From contig CACIHO010000007.1 in NCBI GenBank assembly GCA_902586485.1, positions 1 through 64,000 on the forward strand: a DNA stretch of 64,000 nucleotides, given 5' to 3'. Below are positions 7,655 to 18,964 of this stretch, in pieces. Under the pieces are notes generated by a model that was not told where the DNA came from, did not search any database, and saw nothing but the letters and a program-made list of their open reading frames with translations. Every line of letters starts with the position of its first letter. Positions within the stretch are counted from its first letter, which is position 1. Both the position numbers and the translations under genes were made by a program. Source of the stretch: an uncultured Pelagibacteraceae bacterium (lineage in GTDB: Bacteria > Pseudomonadota > Alphaproteobacteria > Pelagibacterales > Pelagibacteraceae).

Positions 7655-9720
7655 TAATGGGAGTCGATTAGAGAAAAATTAACATAATTATTAAACGTTT
7701 TACACATCATTTGGATTAGTTCCAGCCTATTCTTCTTTACAACTGGATCATCCTCGTTCACAATTACATTATCAAAAAAGTCAAAAACCTCTCTCTTAAC
7801 ACTAGCTAAATTGTCCAATGTTTGAACATAATTTTCATCTTTATTAATGCCTGAAAAATATTTCCTTAATTCACTAATTTTTTTAAATAGGTTTTTTTCT
7901 AACTCATTTTTAAAAATACCAGGGTCAGTTGTATTTGATAATTCTATGTTATTATTTTTTAATTCACCATCTAATATGTTTGAGGCTCTTTTATAGCTTG
8001 CAATAATATCTAAACCATCTGGTTTGTTAATAATTTTATTTAGATGTTTAGCTTTATTAAAAATAATTACAGATTGATCTAAGTTAAAAGAACTCGTTGA
8101 TGCTTGAACTATATCATTTCTAATATTTTCTTCCTTCATGTGGTATTTTAATCTATCCATTAAAAAATCTGATAACTCATTTTGTAAAGATTTATTATCA
8201 ATTTCAAAACCTTGATCTAGATACAGACTTAATGAATAATTAATTAAATCTCTTATTTTAAAATCTTTTTTATTTTCAACTATTATTCTTATTACTCCTA
8301 ATGCTAATCTTCTTAGAGCATACGGATCTTTAGAACTTGTTGGCTTTTGATTTAAACCAAAAAAACCAACTAAAGTGTCTATCTTATCAGCTAAAGAAAT
8401 AGCTATGCTAAATGGTTTTTTTGGGACTCTTGAGCCTGATCCTGTGGGTAAATATTGTTCACTTATGGCCAAAGCCAAATCTTTATCAAAACCTTGTGCA
8501 ATAGCAAAATAACCTCCCATCACACCCTGTAGTTCTGGGAATTCACCCACCAGCTCTGATAATAAATCAACTTTACAAATTGATGCTGATAATTCAACTT
8601 TTTCTTTACTGATTAAAAGTTCATCAGATATCATTCCACCCAATTTTCTCATTCTTTGGGCTTTATCAAAATAACTTCCTAGTCCTCTAAAATAATTCAT
8701 TGATTTTAATTCAGTAACTTTTTTGACCATATTTTGAGATTTATCTTTTTTCCAAAAAAATTCTGCGTCACTTAATCTTGCTTCAACAACTCTTTCATTT
8801 CCTAATTTTATTAATCCCTTTTTATCTTTTTTGTTTGCAACCACTAAAAACTCATTAGTAATATTTTCTTTATTATCAAATATAGGGAAATATTTTTGAT
8901 GGTATTGCATGGTAATAATTAATATTTCTTTTGGAATATTTAAAAATTTCTTATCAAATTCACAAAGAAGGATATTTGGTTGATCTGTTAAATCTACAAC
9001 CTCATTAAGCAATCTAGGATTATGTTGAATCTTAACATTTTTATTTTTTAATATATTGTTGAATTTTTTTTCTATTAACTTTTTTCTTTCGTTGTGATCA
9101 ACGATAATGTCAATTTTTTTAAAAAAACTTTTATAATTTTTAAATTCTAAAAATGACTTTTTATTTTCCTCAAATTCTTTATCAATAAAAGTTGAGTTAG
9201 AAGATGTTAAGTGATGAAAATTAAAATTTAATTTTTTTTTATCAAATACAGCTAGAATTGATTTTAACGGTCTCCCCCAATTTAGGTCAAAAGTTCCCCA
9301 ATACATTGATTTTTTCCATTGAATTTTACTTAATAATATTGGGATAAATTCTTCAAGCAATTCATGTGTGTGCAGTTTTTTTGATTTTGTCTTGAAAAAA
9401 TAAAATTCTCCTTTATCGGTTTTATTTTGGTAGAGATCCTTTTTTAATATTTTATTTGACCTAACAAACCCCTCTAGTGCTACCTCTGGTGACTTGATAT
9501 TTGGACCTTTAATCTCCTCAGATTTTAGTACAACATTTTTTTGAACACCTTCAAACAATACCACTAGTCTGTTTGGTGTTGAGTATGATGAGCTTTTTTT
9601 AAATAAAATTGATTTTTCTAAAAAAAAATCATTAAAACTTTTAAGTAAGTCTTCCCTTAAATTTTGTTGAAGATTTGAGGGTATTTCCTCACTAAATAAT
9701 TCTAAAAAAAACTCTGACAT
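7654..9720 (-). CDS. glyS: Glycyl-tRNA synthetase beta subunit
   Basis: Beta chain of the bacterial (alpha2beta2) glycyl-tRNA synthetase; it binds tRNA-Gly and carries the editing-like HD and anticodon-binding-like domains. The opening 'FFLELFSEEIPSN' and the block 'LADKIDTLVGFFGLNQKPTSSKDPYALRR' are strongly diagnostic. 688 residues is normal for the family. The ATG overlaps the glyQ stop by one base and its own stop touches the ppdK start, so glyQ-glyS-ppdK is a tightly packed operon. Confidence 0.97.
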   Translation of the reverse strand: MSEFFLELFSEEIPSNLQQNLREDLLKSFNDFFLEKSILFKKSSSYSTPNRLVVLFEGVQKNVVLKSEEIKGPNIKSPEVALEGFVRSNKILKKDLYQNKTDKGEFYFFKTKSKKLHTHELLEEFIPILLSKIQWKKSMYWGTFDLNWGRPLKSILAVFDKKKLNFNFHHLTSSNSTFIDKEFEENKKSFLEFKNYKSFFKKIDIIVDHNERKKLIEKKFNNILKNKNVKIQHNPRLLNEVVDLTDQPNILLCEFDKKFLNIPKEILIITMQYHQKYFPIFDNKENITNEFLVVANKKDKKGLIKLGNERVVEARLSDAEFFWKKDKSQNMVKKVTELKSMNYFRGLGSYFDKAQRMRKLGGMISDELLISKEKVELSASICKVDLLSELVGEFPELQGVMGGYFAIAQGFDKDLALAISEQYLPTGSGSRVPKKPFSIAISLADKIDTLVGFFGLNQKPTSSKDPYALRRLALGVIRIIVENKKDFKIRDLINYSLSLYLDQGFEIDNKSLQNELSDFLMDRLKYHMKEENIRNDIVQASTSSFNLDQSVIIFNKAKHLNKIINKPDGLDIIASYKRASNILDGELKNNNIELSNTTDPGIFKNELEKNLFKKISELRKYFSGINKDENYVQTLDNLASVKREVFDFFDNVIVNEDDPVVKKNRLELIQMMCKTFNNYVNFSLIDSH

Positions 9721-10625
9721 TATTTTTGACTATCTAACCAAACCCCTGCTGCAGATTTTGTAATATCTCTTATTCTAGCAATATAACCTGCTCTTTGTGC
9801 GACACTGATTGCACCTCTTGCATCTAAAATATTAAACACATGACTGGCTTTTAAACATTGATCATATGCTGGTAAAGAAATTTTTTTTTCTACCAAATCT
9901 TTTGCCTCAGACTCATGCATTTCAAACATTTTCAAAAGTGTTTCTACGTTCGCGTGTTCAAAATTGTATGCTGAAAATTCTTTTTCGGCTTGATAAAATA
10001 CTTCGTGATACTTTACACCTTCATCATTCCATAATAAATCATAAACGTTTTTTTCTTTTTGAGTGAACATACAAATTCTTTCTAAACCATAAGTGATTTC
10101 AACTGATACAGGTTTACAATCAAATCCAGCCATTTGTTGAAAATAGGTGAATTGAGTAATTTCCATTCCATCACACCATACTTCCCATCCCAATCCTGCA
10201 GCACCTAATGTTGGACTTTCCCAATCATCTTCAACAAACCTTATATCGTGATCATTATGATCTATACCTATAGTAGATAAACTATTTAAATAAAGTTTTT
10301 TTATATTTTCAGGGGAAGGTTTAATTAAAACTTGAAATTGATAATAGTGTTGCAACCTGTTTGGATTATCTCCATATCTTCCATCTGTAGGCCTTCTTGA
10401 TGGTTGTACGTAAGCTGCTTTCCATGGTTTATATCCAAGTGATCTTAGGGTAGTAGCTGGATGAAAAGTTCCTGCACCAACCTCCATATCATAAGGCTGG
10501 AGAATAATGCATCCTTTTTTACTCCAAAATTTCTGAAGATTTAAAATTGTATCTTGGAATGTTTGAATTTTTTTTTTTTCTTTTTTTGCTTTAGAAACCA
10601 TATCTTTGCCAAATTGATCTTTCAT
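9720..10625 (-). CDS. glyQ: Glycyl-tRNA synthetase alpha subunit
   Basis: Catalytic alpha chain of the tetrameric class II glycyl-tRNA synthetase. Blocks '[35 protein letters not shown]', '[21 protein letters not shown]' and '[17 protein letters not shown]' are characteristic. The first ATG (MKDQFGKDM) lies 35 bases inside the upstream peptidase gene. An ATG eight codons later gives a length closer to other GlyQ proteins, so the exact start is uncertain. Followed directly by glyS. Confidence 0.96.
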   Translation of the reverse strand: MKDQFGKDMVSKAKKEKKKIQTFQDTILNLQKFWSKKGCIILQPYDMEVGAGTFHPATTLRSLGYKPWKAAYVQPSRRPTDGRYGDNPNRLQHYYQFQVLIKPSPENIKKLYLNSLSTIGIDHNDHDIRFVEDDWESPTLGAAGLGWEVWCDGMEITQFTYFQQMAGFDCKPVSVEITYGLERICMFTQKEKNVYDLLWNDEGVKYHEVFYQAEKEFSAYNFEHANVETLLKMFEMHESEAKDLVEKKISLPAYDQCLKASHVFNILDARGAISVAQRAGYIARIRDITKSAAGVWLDSQK

Positions 10626-11397
10626 CTAAAATACTTGCTATTTGATCTACTTGATTAGTGGATGAAGAAAGTTTTTGACTTAACCATCCTTTTGATTTTT
10701 CAAATTTTTTAATAATTACATCTTCACCAAAATTATCTTTTAATATTTCATGTGCGTTACCTATTCCATCAATCAATCCTAAATGTTTTGCTTTACTGCC
10801 TGACCAAAACTCACCTGAAAAAAGTTCTACATCAGATTTGTTTAATTTTGATCCTCTGCTTTTTTCAACAACATCTATAAAGTCTTTATGAAGATCCAAT
10901 TGAATATTTTTTAATCTTTCAATATCCTCGTTTTTTTCTTCTAAAAATGGATCAAGTGTGCTTTTGTTTTTGCCAGCGGTATGAACTCTTCTTTCAACCC
11001 CAATTTTTTTTATCAACTCAGTAAATCCAAAAGAAGAATATATAACTCCTATAGATCCAATTATTGAACTTGAATTTGCATAAATTTCGTCCCCAGCACA
11101 AGAAATCAAATAACCTCCAGAAGCTGCTACGTCTTCAGCAAATACAATAACTTTTTTTTTATGTTTTTTTGCTTGTTGTCTAATAAAACTGTAGATTAAA
11201 TGAGATTGAACTGGTGATCCTCCTGGAGAATTGATTGATATAGCAACACATGCAGCTTTTTTCAGAGAAAAAGCCTTTTTAATTAGTTCTTCTTGACCTG
11301 CAAAATCAATACCTTGTTTAAATTTTCCTGCGTTACCAATAACCCCAGTTAGTTTTAAGTGAGCAACAATTTTTTTCTTTTTAAAAAAAGAGAACAT
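10591..11397 (-). CDS. S49-family serine peptidase (SppA/SohB-like)
   Basis: Membrane-associated peptidase family that degrades cleaved signal peptides or processes envelope proteins. 268 residues, a single S49 domain. Visible features are '[14 protein letters not shown]' (oxyanion strand), the nucleophile Ser near residue 93 in [10 protein letters not shown], and the general-base Lys near 145 in '[11 protein letters not shown]'. The N-terminus (MFSFFKKKK) has no clear long membrane helix, unlike full SppA, so the localisation is uncertain. Its 3' end overlaps the first codons of glyQ. Head-to-head with ispB across 115 bases. Confidence 0.9.
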   Translation of the reverse strand: MFSFFKKKKIVAHLKLTGVIGNAGKFKQGIDFAGQEELIKKAFSLKKAACVAISINSPGGSPVQSHLIYSFIRQQAKKHKKKVIVFAEDVAASGGYLISCAGDEIYANSSSIIGSIGVIYSSFGFTELIKKIGVERRVHTAGKNKSTLDPFLEEKNEDIERLKNIQLDLHKDFIDVVEKSRGSKLNKSDVELFSGEFWSGSKAKHLGLIDGIGNAHEILKDNFGEDVIIKKFEKSKGWLSQKLSSSTNQVDQIASILDERSIWQRYGF

Positions 11398-11512
11398 AGG
11401 TAAGTCTTACAGAATTATTTATTGAATATAAAGACTACTTATAATTGAAGAAACTGGTGCGTCAATTGATAAGTAATATATATATACAAATTATATTAAT
11501 TTAAAAAATGTT

Positions 11513-12526
11513 ATGGGAACAGTTGTACAGCTTAAAAATCAGATAAATGATTCATATTTTCAGCTTAAAGACTCGGTTGAAGAAAAACTGGTTTTAACCG
11601 AGGAAAAAATAAAATCAAAATTATCTAGTGACGTACAGCTGGTTCAAAAAATGACAGATTATCACATAGAAACTGGAGGAAAAAGACTAAGAGCATTACT
11701 AACATTGGGTAGTGCAAAATTATGTGGTTACTCTAGAGGCTCTAGAGATATAAATTTAGCTGCGTGTGTTGAATTAATTCACAGCGCAACTTTGATGCAT
11801 GATGATGTAATTGATGAAGGCACTGTTAGAAGAGGGAAAGAAACTTTAAACAAAGTTTGGGATAATCATTCGTCAGTTTTAATAGGAGATTATTTATTGA
11901 GTAGATGTTTTGAAATGATGGTAGAAGACGGAAACCTAGAAGTTTTAAAATTATTATCGTCCACTTCATCAAAAATTGCTCAAGGAGAAGTTCTACAACT
12001 TCAACACAAAGGTGAAGTTGATATGCTAGAAGAAACATATTTAAAAATTATCTCAGCTAAAACTGCAGAGTTATTTGCAGCGGCAACTAAAGTTGGTGCA
12101 ATTTTATCTGATGCAGAAAATAAAGAAAAAGATGCTTTAGAATTTTATGGAAGAAACTTGGGATTAACTTTTCAAATAGCAGACGACACACTAGACTATA
12201 ATTCTGAGCTCAAACTATTTGGTAAAAAAATTGGTCAAGATTTTTTTGAAGGAAAAATTACGTTACCAATAATTTTACTTTTTCAAAAATTGGGAAATGA
12301 TGAAAAGAAAATTTTATCAAATATATTTAAAAAAGAGTTAAGAACAAAAGATGACTTTATTGAAATTATTGCTCTTATAAATAAGTATCAAATAATTAAT
12401 GAATGCTATCAAAAAGCCCAGCACTATATAAATTTAGCCTCGAATTCTCTAAGTGTATTTAAAGACTCTGAAGAAAAAAATATTCTTAAAAGATTAACAT
12501 CATTTAGTTTATCAAGAAATTTTTAA
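11513..12526 (+). CDS. ispB: All-trans polyprenyl diphosphate synthase (ubiquinone side chain)
   Basis: Elongates farnesyl diphosphate with isopentenyl units to make the long prenyl tail of ubiquinone. 337 residues of trans-prenyltransferase fold. First Asp-rich motif LMHDDVIDEG (Asp 97, 98, 101) and second 'FQIADDTLDY' bind the Mg-diphosphates. 'TGGKRLRALL' is the homoallylic-substrate Lys/Arg region. Small residues before the first motif are typical of long-chain enzymes; the exact chain length cannot be read. Its TAA and the pdxH stop overlap tail to tail in a TTAA. Confidence 0.93.
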   Translation: MGTVVQLKNQINDSYFQLKDSVEEKLVLTEEKIKSKLSSDVQLVQKMTDYHIETGGKRLRALLTLGSAKLCGYSRGSRDINLAACVELIHSATLMHDDVIDEGTVRRGKETLNKVWDNHSSVLIGDYLLSRCFEMMVEDGNLEVLKLLSSTSSKIAQGEVLQLQHKGEVDMLEETYLKIISAKTAELFAAATKVGAILSDAENKEKDALEFYGRNLGLTFQIADDTLDYNSELKLFGKKIGQDFFEGKITLPIILLFQKLGNDEKKILSNIFKKELRTKDDFIEIIALINKYQIINECYQKAQHYINLASNSLSVFKDSEEKNILKRLTSFSLSRNF

Positions 12527-13149
12527 GGACTTAATAAAGACTTTATCCACTTCCCGGAGTTATCTTTATTATATTTTAATCTCTCATGGATTCTATTCTC
12601 ACCATCTAGCCAAAATTCAATACTATCTGGAGATAAAATCCATCCAGACCAGTGACTTGGTCTTGGTACATCTGATTTGTTGCTATATTTTTTTTTGTAA
12701 TCTTGTATAGATTTTAATAATTGTTCTCTAGAATTTAATTCTTCACTTTGCTTAGAAGCCCATGCTCCTATTCGACTTTCATACGCTCTCGATGAATAAT
12801 ATTCATCTGCAACCTTATCAGAAACTAATGACACTTTTCCATTAATTCTTATTTGTCTTAGGAGGCTTTTCCAATGGAAACACATCGCAGCATTTGGATT
12901 TTTCTTTAATTCATTTCCCTTGTGACTATTTAAGTTTGTATAAAATACAAATCCATCTTTGTTGAAATCTTTAAGTAAAACCATTCTTACTGAAGGAATG
13001 TTTTTTTTATTAGATGTTGCTAAAGCAACAGCATTTGGATCATTTGGCTCAGTTTTCTTTGCTTCCTCCATCCATTCATGAAATAAATGAAATGGATCAT
13101 CTATATCAAGAAAGCAACTATTAAGACCTAAAGAGTTTTTTTGATTCAT
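12523..13149 (-). CDS. pdxH: Pyridoxamine/pyridoxine 5'-phosphate oxidase
   Basis: FMN enzyme making pyridoxal 5'-phosphate from PNP or PMP. 208 residues. The FMN/substrate-binding blocks are present: 'ATSNKKNIPSVRMVLLKDFNKDGFVFYTN', 'FHWKSLLRQIRINGKV', 'ASKQSE' and the C-terminal substrate site with 'WSGWILSPDSIEFWLDGENRIHERL'. The last residues '...WIKSLLSP' replace the usual RLxP ending with LLSP. Divergent from aroC across a 33-base gap. Confidence 0.95.
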   Translation of the reverse strand: MNQKNSLGLNSCFLDIDDPFHLFHEWMEEAKKTEPNDPNAVALATSNKKNIPSVRMVLLKDFNKDGFVFYTNLNSHKGNELKKNPNAAMCFHWKSLLRQIRINGKVSLVSDKVADEYYSSRAYESRIGAWASKQSEELNSREQLLKSIQDYKKKYSNKSDVPRPSHWSGWILSPDSIEFWLDGENRIHERLKYNKDNSGKWIKSLLSP

Positions 13150-13182
13150 AATTTAAACAAAATAATCTATATAATATAAATA

Positions 13183-14265
13183 ATGTCATTTAATACTTTT
13201 GGAAAGCTATTTCGTTTCACAACTTGGGGAGAGTCTCATGGACCTGCAATTGGTTGTATTGTTGATGGTTGTCCTCCAAACATAACTCTTAAAGACCAAG
13301 ATATTCAAATAGAATTAGACAAAAGAAAACCAGGACAATCTAAATTTACAACTCAGAGAAAAGAGGATGATAAAGTTCAAATATTGTCAGGAGTGTTTGA
13401 GGGCAAAACTACAGGAACACCTATTTCTCTCATAATCTACAACAAAGATATGAGATCCAAAGATTATAGCAATATTAAAGATAAGTTCAGACCAGGTCAT
13501 GCAGATTTTACTTATTTTAAAAAATATGGAATTAGAGACTATAGAGGTGGTGGCAGATCTTCCGCTAGAGAAACTGCAGCACGCGTTGCGGCCGGTGCAA
13601 TAGCAAAAGTTGTACTTCAAAAAAAATTAGGTAAAAAATTTAAAGTAATTGGTGCAGTTACTCAGCTAGGAATTCTTGGATGTGATACAAATCAATGGAA
13701 CGACAAAGTAATTTCAAAAAATCCATTTTTTTGTCCAGATAAATCAATGATTAAATTATGGGAAAAATATTTACTTGGTGTAAGAAAATCAGGATCCTCA
13801 TGTGGAGCAGTGATTGAAATAAGAGCAAGAGGTATCCCAGTTGGTTTAGGTGCTCCAATTTATTCAAAATTGGATACTGACATAGCTTCAGGTCTAATGA
13901 GTATTAATGCAGTTAAAGGTGTAAATATAGGTGCAGGAATGAACTCAGCACAATTAAGTGGAGAACAAAATTCAGATGAAATTTCTTCAAAAGGAAATAA
14001 ATTAAAATTCAATTCAAATAAAGCGGGTGGAATTCTTGGCGGAATTTCTACGGGCCAAGAAATTATTGCATCTTTTGCTGTCAAACCAACATCGTCAATT
14101 TTAACTAGTAGAAAAACTATAAATAAATTTGGGAAAAATACTTCAATATCTGTTAAAGGTAGACATGATCCTTGTGTAGGAATTAGAGCTGTACCAATTG
14201 GTGAAGCTATGATGAACTGTGTTTTACTTGACCACTACTTAATGAATAAAGCCCAATGTAGTTAG
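13183..14265 (+). CDS. aroC: Chorismate synthase
   Basis: Last step of the shikimate pathway: EPSP to chorismate using reduced FMN. 360 residues. The three family signatures are visible: [16 protein letters not shown] near the N-terminus, '[19 protein letters not shown]' in the middle, and '[18 protein letters not shown]' near the C-terminus. A TATAAT lies at 13170-13175, only seven bases before the ATG, with no good -35. If it is used, the message would have almost no leader. Convergent with dxs, six bases apart. Confidence 0.97.
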   Translation: MSFNTFGKLFRFTTWGESHGPAIGCIVDGCPPNITLKDQDIQIELDKRKPGQSKFTTQRKEDDKVQILSGVFEGKTTGTPISLIIYNKDMRSKDYSNIKDKFRPGHADFTYFKKYGIRDYRGGGRSSARETAARVAAGAIAKVVLQKKLGKKFKVIGAVTQLGILGCDTNQWNDKVISKNPFFCPDKSMIKLWEKYLLGVRKSGSSCGAVIEIRARGIPVGLGAPIYSKLDTDIASGLMSINAVKGVNIGAGMNSAQLSGEQNSDEISSKGNKLKFNSNKAGGILGGISTGQEIIASFAVKPTSSILTSRKTINKFGKNTSISVKGRHDPCVGIRAVPIGEAMMNCVLLDHYLMNKAQCS

Positions 14266-14271
14266 CTTGAA

Positions 14272-16188
14272 TTAATTTTTCACAACTCTTATTGTCTCCT
14301 TTTGAAACAAAATATCAGCAATTTTCTTAGAAATTTGAGAACTGTTTAATCCAGCTTTATCATACATTTTTTTTGGATCATCTTGTTCAATAAATTCATC
14401 TGGTAAAGTCATTGATCTAAATTTTAAACCTTTATCAAATACTCCTTTTTCAGCTAATAAATTTTTAACATGAGAACCGAAACCACCTATTGATCCCTCT
14501 TCAACGGTTATCATAAGCTCATGTTCCTTAGCAGCTTTAAGTATAAGTTCTTGGTCTAAAGGCTTAGCAAATCTGGCGTCTATTAAAGTTGTTGAAGCCC
14601 CTTTTGCTTTTAATTCCTCTACAACTAATTTGCACTCCTCAAGTCGAGTACCAAGGTTTAAAATACAAACTTGTGTTCCTTGTTGAACGACTCTCCCTTT
14701 ACCAATTTCAATTTTTTCATCTATTGATGGGAGATCAACACCTACTCCAGTTCCTCTTGGATATCTAATTGCAGAAGGTCTGTCATTTATATCTACTGAA
14801 GTATTAATCATTTTAACTAGTTCAGCTTCATCACTTGCTGCCATTACTACAAAGTTAGGTAAAGTTGATAAGTAAGTTATATCAAATGAACCAGCATGTG
14901 TTGATCCATCAGCACCAACTAATCCTGCTCTATCTATCGCAAATCTAACTGGTAAACTTTGGATGGCAACATCGTGGACAACCTGGTCATATGCTCTCTG
15001 TAAAAATGTAGAATAAATTGCAGCATATGGTTTGTATCCCTCTGTTGCTAGACCAGCTGCAAAAGTTACAGCATGTTGTTCAGCTATACCTACATCAAAC
15101 ATTCTACTTGGAAACTCCTTTCCAAAAATATCCATACCAGTCCCTCCTGGCATTGCTGCTGTTATTCCAACTATTTTGCTATCTTTTTTTGCGTGTTTCA
15201 CTAACGTATTAGCAAAAACTTTTGTATAAGCTGGAAGGTTAGATTTACTCTTTAACTGTTCTCCAGTCTCAACATTAAATTTTGATACTCCATGATAATG
15301 GTCATTTGCTTTTTCTGCATAAGAATAACCCTTGCCTTTTTGAGTTTTAATATGGATCATTATTGGACCCGCATGTCTTGAGTCTTTTGCATTTTTTAAA
15401 ATCGGAACTAGGCTTGATAAATCATGACCATCTATAGGACCTGCATAATAAAAACCAAGTGAACTAAACAATGTACCTCCAGTAACAGCTGAACGGAAAA
15501 AATCCTCTGCTTTACCTGCTTTAGCACTAAATCTTTTTGAAAGTGCAGATGTAATTAACTTTAGGGTTTCTCTAAGACTAAAATATATTTTACCAGTAAA
15601 TAATTTGGCCAAGTAAGTTCTCATTGCTCCAACTGGTTTTGCAATTGACATGTCGTTATCATTTAAAATAACAATTATTTTTGTTTTAGATGCCCCAGCA
15701 TTATTCATGGCCTCATAAGCCATACCTGCACTAATTGCTCCATCACCTATGACAGCTATTACATTTGAAGATTTATTTTCTAATTTATTTGCCTCTGCAA
15801 TTCCTAATGCAGATGAAATAGATGTTGAACTATGGGCTGCTCCAAATGGGTCATACTCACTTTCAGATCTTTTTGTAAAACCTGATAAACCATCACCTTG
15901 TCGTAAAGTTCTAATTTTATCTTTTCTTCCAGTTAAAATTTTATGTGGGTAAGATTGATGGCCAACATCCCATATTAATTTATCGTTTGGCGTATCAAAA
16001 ACATAATGAAGTGCGACTGTCAATTCAACCACGCCCAAACCAGCACCAAGATGACCTCCTGTTTCTGAAACAGCACTTATCATTTCTTCCCTCACCTCAT
16101 CTGCTACTTTTTGTAAATTATCTTCAGATACTTTTCTTAAATCAGATGGAAAGTTGATATTATTTAAAAATTGATAATTTTTTTTCAT
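14272..16188 (-). CDS. dxs: 1-deoxy-D-xylulose-5-phosphate synthase
   Basis: Thiamine-diphosphate enzyme joining pyruvate and glyceraldehyde 3-phosphate, the first committed step of the non-mevalonate isoprenoid pathway. 638 residues. Features: '[19 protein letters not shown]' at the N-terminus, the TPP motif '[16 protein letters not shown]', and the transketolase-like central domain '[18 protein letters not shown]'. It overlaps the end of ispA by four bases, giving the alphaproteobacterial order xseB-ispA-dxs. Confidence 0.97.
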   Translation of the reverse strand: MKKNYQFLNNINFPSDLRKVSEDNLQKVADEVREEMISAVSETGGHLGAGLGVVELTVALHYVFDTPNDKLIWDVGHQSYPHKILTGRKDKIRTLRQGDGLSGFTKRSESEYDPFGAAHSSTSISSALGIAEANKLENKSSNVIAVIGDGAISAGMAYEAMNNAGASKTKIIVILNDNDMSIAKPVGAMRTYLAKLFTGKIYFSLRETLKLITSALSKRFSAKAGKAEDFFRSAVTGGTLFSSLGFYYAGPIDGHDLSSLVPILKNAKDSRHAGPIMIHIKTQKGKGYSYAEKANDHYHGVSKFNVETGEQLKSKSNLPAYTKVFANTLVKHAKKDSKIVGITAAMPGGTGMDIFGKEFPSRMFDVGIAEQHAVTFAAGLATEGYKPYAAIYSTFLQRAYDQVVHDVAIQSLPVRFAIDRAGLVGADGSTHAGSFDITYLSTLPNFVVMAASDEAELVKMINTSVDINDRPSAIRYPRGTGVGVDLPSIDEKIEIGKGRVVQQGTQVCILNLGTRLEECKLVVEELKAKGASTTLIDARFAKPLDQELILKAAKEHELMITVEEGSIGGFGSHVKNLLAEKGVFDKGLKFRSMTLPDEFIEQDDPKKMYDKAGLNSSQISKKIADILFQKETIRVVKN

Positions 16189-17057
16189 TTTTTTCTATTC
16201 AATATATAGCCTAATGTTTCATTTATTTTTTTAGATCTTGAACCATATTTTCTTAAATTCTTATTAATATCTTTTATTATCTTATCACAATACTTAAGTG
16301 AGTCATCATAGCCTATTAAGTTTATAAGTGTTGCCTTGCCTTTTTTTTGATCTTTTCCTGTTTTTTTTCCAGCTTCCTTAGAATTACTTTTCAGATCAAT
16401 TAAATCATCAGCTATTTGAAATAATAGACCAATTTTTGATCCAATATTTTCAAAAAATTTAATTTCTTTAATTGTTTTTTTCTTAATTATGGCTGGAGCT
16501 GCACAACAAAAACTAAATAACATTCCAGTTTTTTTTATTTCCATTTCTAATATTTTATTCCTTGATATTTTTTTTCTCTCATAACTTAAATCTAAATATT
16601 GCCCACCAGCTATTCCTAAATGACCTGAGCATTCTGATAATTTTTTTATTAGGTTGATTTTAATCTTTTCATTTAATTTCAATTTAGGACTTGATAAAAT
16701 TTCAAAAGCTAAAGTTAGTAATGAATTTCCTGCTAGAACAGCGGTAGACTCACCAAATTTAATGTGAGTAGAAGGTTTTCCTCTTCTTATATCATCATCA
16801 TCCATGCAGGGTAGATCGTCATGAATAAGTGAATAAGCATGAATGCATTCAACGGCCGACCCAACTATTATCAATGTTCTATAATCTAACGAAAATAATG
16901 ACCCTAAGTCGATTAAGATTTTAGATCTTATTTTTTTTCCTCCTGGAAATAAACCATACTTCATGGGTGACATTAGGTGAGAATATTTCTGTGAATTAAT
17001 ATATTTTTTAAGAAATATATTTGTATCTTTAGCTATTTTATTAAGCTGTTTTTTCAT
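16185..17057 (-). CDS. ispA: Farnesyl diphosphate synthase (short-chain prenyltransferase)
   Basis: Condenses DMAPP/GPP with IPP to farnesyl diphosphate, feeding ispB and the other isoprenoid routes. 290 residues. The first Asp-rich motif has the four-residue spacing typical of bacterial FPP synthases (DDLPCMD, near residues 80-86), followed by an extra Asp run and RRG; the second motif is FQIADDLID. It sits between xseB and dxs with 4-base overlaps on both sides, so the three genes are one operon. Confidence 0.95.
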   Translation of the reverse strand: MKKQLNKIAKDTNIFLKKYINSQKYSHLMSPMKYGLFPGGKKIRSKILIDLGSLFSLDYRTLIIVGSAVECIHAYSLIHDDLPCMDDDDIRRGKPSTHIKFGESTAVLAGNSLLTLAFEILSSPKLKLNEKIKINLIKKLSECSGHLGIAGGQYLDLSYERKKISRNKILEMEIKKTGMLFSFCCAAPAIIKKKTIKEIKFFENIGSKIGLLFQIADDLIDLKSNSKEAGKKTGKDQKKGKATLINLIGYDDSLKYCDKIIKDINKNLRKYGSRSKKINETLGYILNRKK

Positions 17058-17287
17058 TTTTTAGTTATCTCTTTAATCTTTTTATTAGTCTCTTCCCCAA
17101 TAGATTTAAAATTTTTATGAAATTTCTTTTCAATAATATTATTTAATTTTAGAAGTTCTTGATAACTGTCAGCTGAATTGTTTAAATCTTTTTCCTTTTC
17201 TAAAGACTCTATAATCTTATTTGCTTTTTCTGTAAGCTCCTCTACTGAGCACAGATCATAATCAAGTGGTAATATTTTATCTTTCAT
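17054..17287 (-). CDS. xseB: Exodeoxyribonuclease VII small subunit
   Basis: Small helical partner of XseA in a single-strand DNA exonuclease. 77 residues with the family pattern of a short helix, 'SVEELTEKANKIIESLEKEKDLNNSADSYQELLKL' and a second helix; slightly divergent from textbook XseB. The call rests on length, helical pattern and the conserved neighbourhood with ispA and dxs. No xseA is in the window. Confidence 0.8.
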   Translation of the reverse strand: MKDKILPLDYDLCSVEELTEKANKIIESLEKEKDLNNSADSYQELLKLNNIIEKKFHKNFKSIGEETNKKIKEITKK

Positions 17288-17307
17288 ATAATAATAATTA
17301 TTAATAC

Positions 17308-18240
17308 ATGAAATCTATTCAATCAAATATCAAAAAAGCAAAAAAATATTTAGATAATAATCATTGTGTTGCGGTACCAACAGAAACTGTTTATGGATTA
17401 GCTGCAAACGCGTACTCGAATAGTGCAGTTAAGAAAATATTCAGTCTTAAAAAAAGACCATTTAACAATCCGCTCATTGTACATTATTACGATATTCAAA
17501 GACTTAAAGAGGATTGTGATATAAATGATAATTTCGCAAAACTTTACAAAAAATTTTCTCCAGGTCCAATAACTTATGTTTTGAAATTAAAAAATAAATC
17601 AAAAATATCGAAATTTGTCACCAATAATAAAAAAAGTATTGCTGTACGTTTTCCTAAACATAAATTGTTCAGAAATTTATTAAAAAATTTAGATTATCCA
17701 GTAGCAGCGCCTAGCGCAAATATATCTTCAAGATTAAGTTCAGTTAAACCATCTGATGTAAAAGAAGAATTTGGTTCAAAAATAAAATATATTTTGAATG
17801 GAGGAAAAAGTAAAATTGGAGTTGAGTCCACAATATTAAATCTTCTAAAAAAACCCTCACTTTTAAGATATGGAGGCTTAGATGCTAAAAAAATTGAAAA
17901 TGTTTTAAAAAAAAAATTAATAATTAGTACAAATTCAAAAAAAAAATTATCACCTGGTTTATTTCCGTTACATTACTCGCCTGGGATACCTTTAAGAGTC
18001 AATGTTAAAAAACCAAAAAAAGACGAGGCTTATTTATTAATAAAAAAAAGAAAATCAAAATTAAAAAAATATTATTATTTATCAAAAGTAAAAAATATAA
18101 AGGAGTCAGCAAAGAATTTATATTCAACTTTAAGAAAAATTAAAAACGATGGTTTTAAAAAGATTGCAGTTGAAAAGATACCAAACAAAGGTCTGGGTAA
18201 AACAATTAACGATAGATTAAAGAGAGCCTCTAAATATTAA
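17308..18240 (+). CDS. tsaC: L-threonylcarbamoyladenylate synthase (Sua5 type)
   Basis: Makes threonylcarbamoyl-AMP from Thr, bicarbonate and ATP, the precursor of t6A37 in ANN-decoding tRNAs. The N-terminal YrdC domain (about 1-200) has 'AVPTETVYGLAANA', 'KKRPFNNPLIVH', 'FSPGPITYVLK' and 'PSANISSRLSS'. A linker and a C-terminal Sua5 domain (about 220-310, beginning 'LSPGLFPLHYSPGIPL') make this the long Sua5 form. Divergent from xseB across 20 bases. Its TAA shares one base with the ATG of the next ABC gene. Confidence 0.94.
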   Translation: MKSIQSNIKKAKKYLDNNHCVAVPTETVYGLAANAYSNSAVKKIFSLKKRPFNNPLIVHYYDIQRLKEDCDINDNFAKLYKKFSPGPITYVLKLKNKSKISKFVTNNKKSIAVRFPKHKLFRNLLKNLDYPVAAPSANISSRLSSVKPSDVKEEFGSKIKYILNGGKSKIGVESTILNLLKKPSLLRYGGLDAKKIENVLKKKLIISTNSKKKLSPGLFPLHYSPGIPLRVNVKKPKKDEAYLLIKKRKSKLKKYYYLSKVKNIKESAKNLYSTLRKIKNDGFKKIAVEKIPNKGLGKTINDRLKRASKY

Positions 18241-18962
18241 TGACAAATTCTATTGAAGTAATAAATTTATCAAAAAAATATAAAGATAAAAAAGCAGTGG
18301 ATAATATAAGTTTTAAAATTAATGAAAATGAAATGGTTGGTCTTTTAGGACCTAATGGATGTGGAAAAACTACAACTATTGGAATGATTTTAGGATTATT
18401 AAAACCAAGCAGTGGTGAGGTTTTAATCAATGGAAAGAATATTGAAAAAAATAAAATCTCTCTTCTTCATAAAATGAATTTTATTTCACCCTATATTGAA
18501 TTACCTAAAAAGCTTAAAGTTAAACAAAATTTAATTGTTTATGGAAAATTATATAACATTCAAAATTTAAATGATCGAATAGATCACCTTGCAAACAAAC
18601 TCAGATTAAAAGATCTTTTAAACAAAATTACTGGAGAACTTTCTTCTGGACAAAAAAATAGGGTAAGTCTTGCTAAAGCTTTAATAAATGATCCAACGGT
18701 GCTTTTGTTGGATGAACCCACTGCTTCATTAGATCCTGAAACTGGTGATTTTGTAAGATCATTTTTAGAAGACTACAAAAAGGAAAAAAAAATATCTGTT
18801 TTACTTGCCTCTCATAATATGGAAGAAGTAAAAAGATTATGTAGTTCTGTTTTAATGATGAAAGATGGTTTAATAGTGGATAGAGGAACACCTGAAGAAT
18901 TAATAACAAAATATGGAAGAAGAAATTTAGAGGAAGTATTTTTAGAAATTGCGAGAAAATAA
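18240..18962 (+). CDS. ABC transporter ATP-binding protein
   Basis: 240 residues, one nucleotide-binding domain. Walker A GPNGCGKTT near residues 38-46; signature 'ELSSGQKNRVSLAKAL'; Walker B 'VLLLDEPTASLDP'; switch His in 'VLLASHNMEEV'. The C-terminal 'GTPEELITKYGRRNLEEVFLEIAR' is typical of the drug/antibiotic and Na+-type exporter ATPases that pair with ABC-2 permeases. The permease gene follows two bases after the stop. The substrate cannot be inferred. Confidence 0.94.
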   Translation: MTNSIEVINLSKKYKDKKAVDNISFKINENEMVGLLGPNGCGKTTTIGMILGLLKPSSGEVLINGKNIEKNKISLLHKMNFISPYIELPKKLKVKQNLIVYGKLYNIQNLNDRIDHLANKLRLKDLLNKITGELSSGQKNRVSLAKALINDPTVLLLDEPTASLDPETGDFVRSFLEDYKKEKKISVLLASHNMEEVKRLCSSVLMMKDGLIVDRGTPEELITKYGRRNLEEVFLEIARK

Positions 18963-18964
18963 AA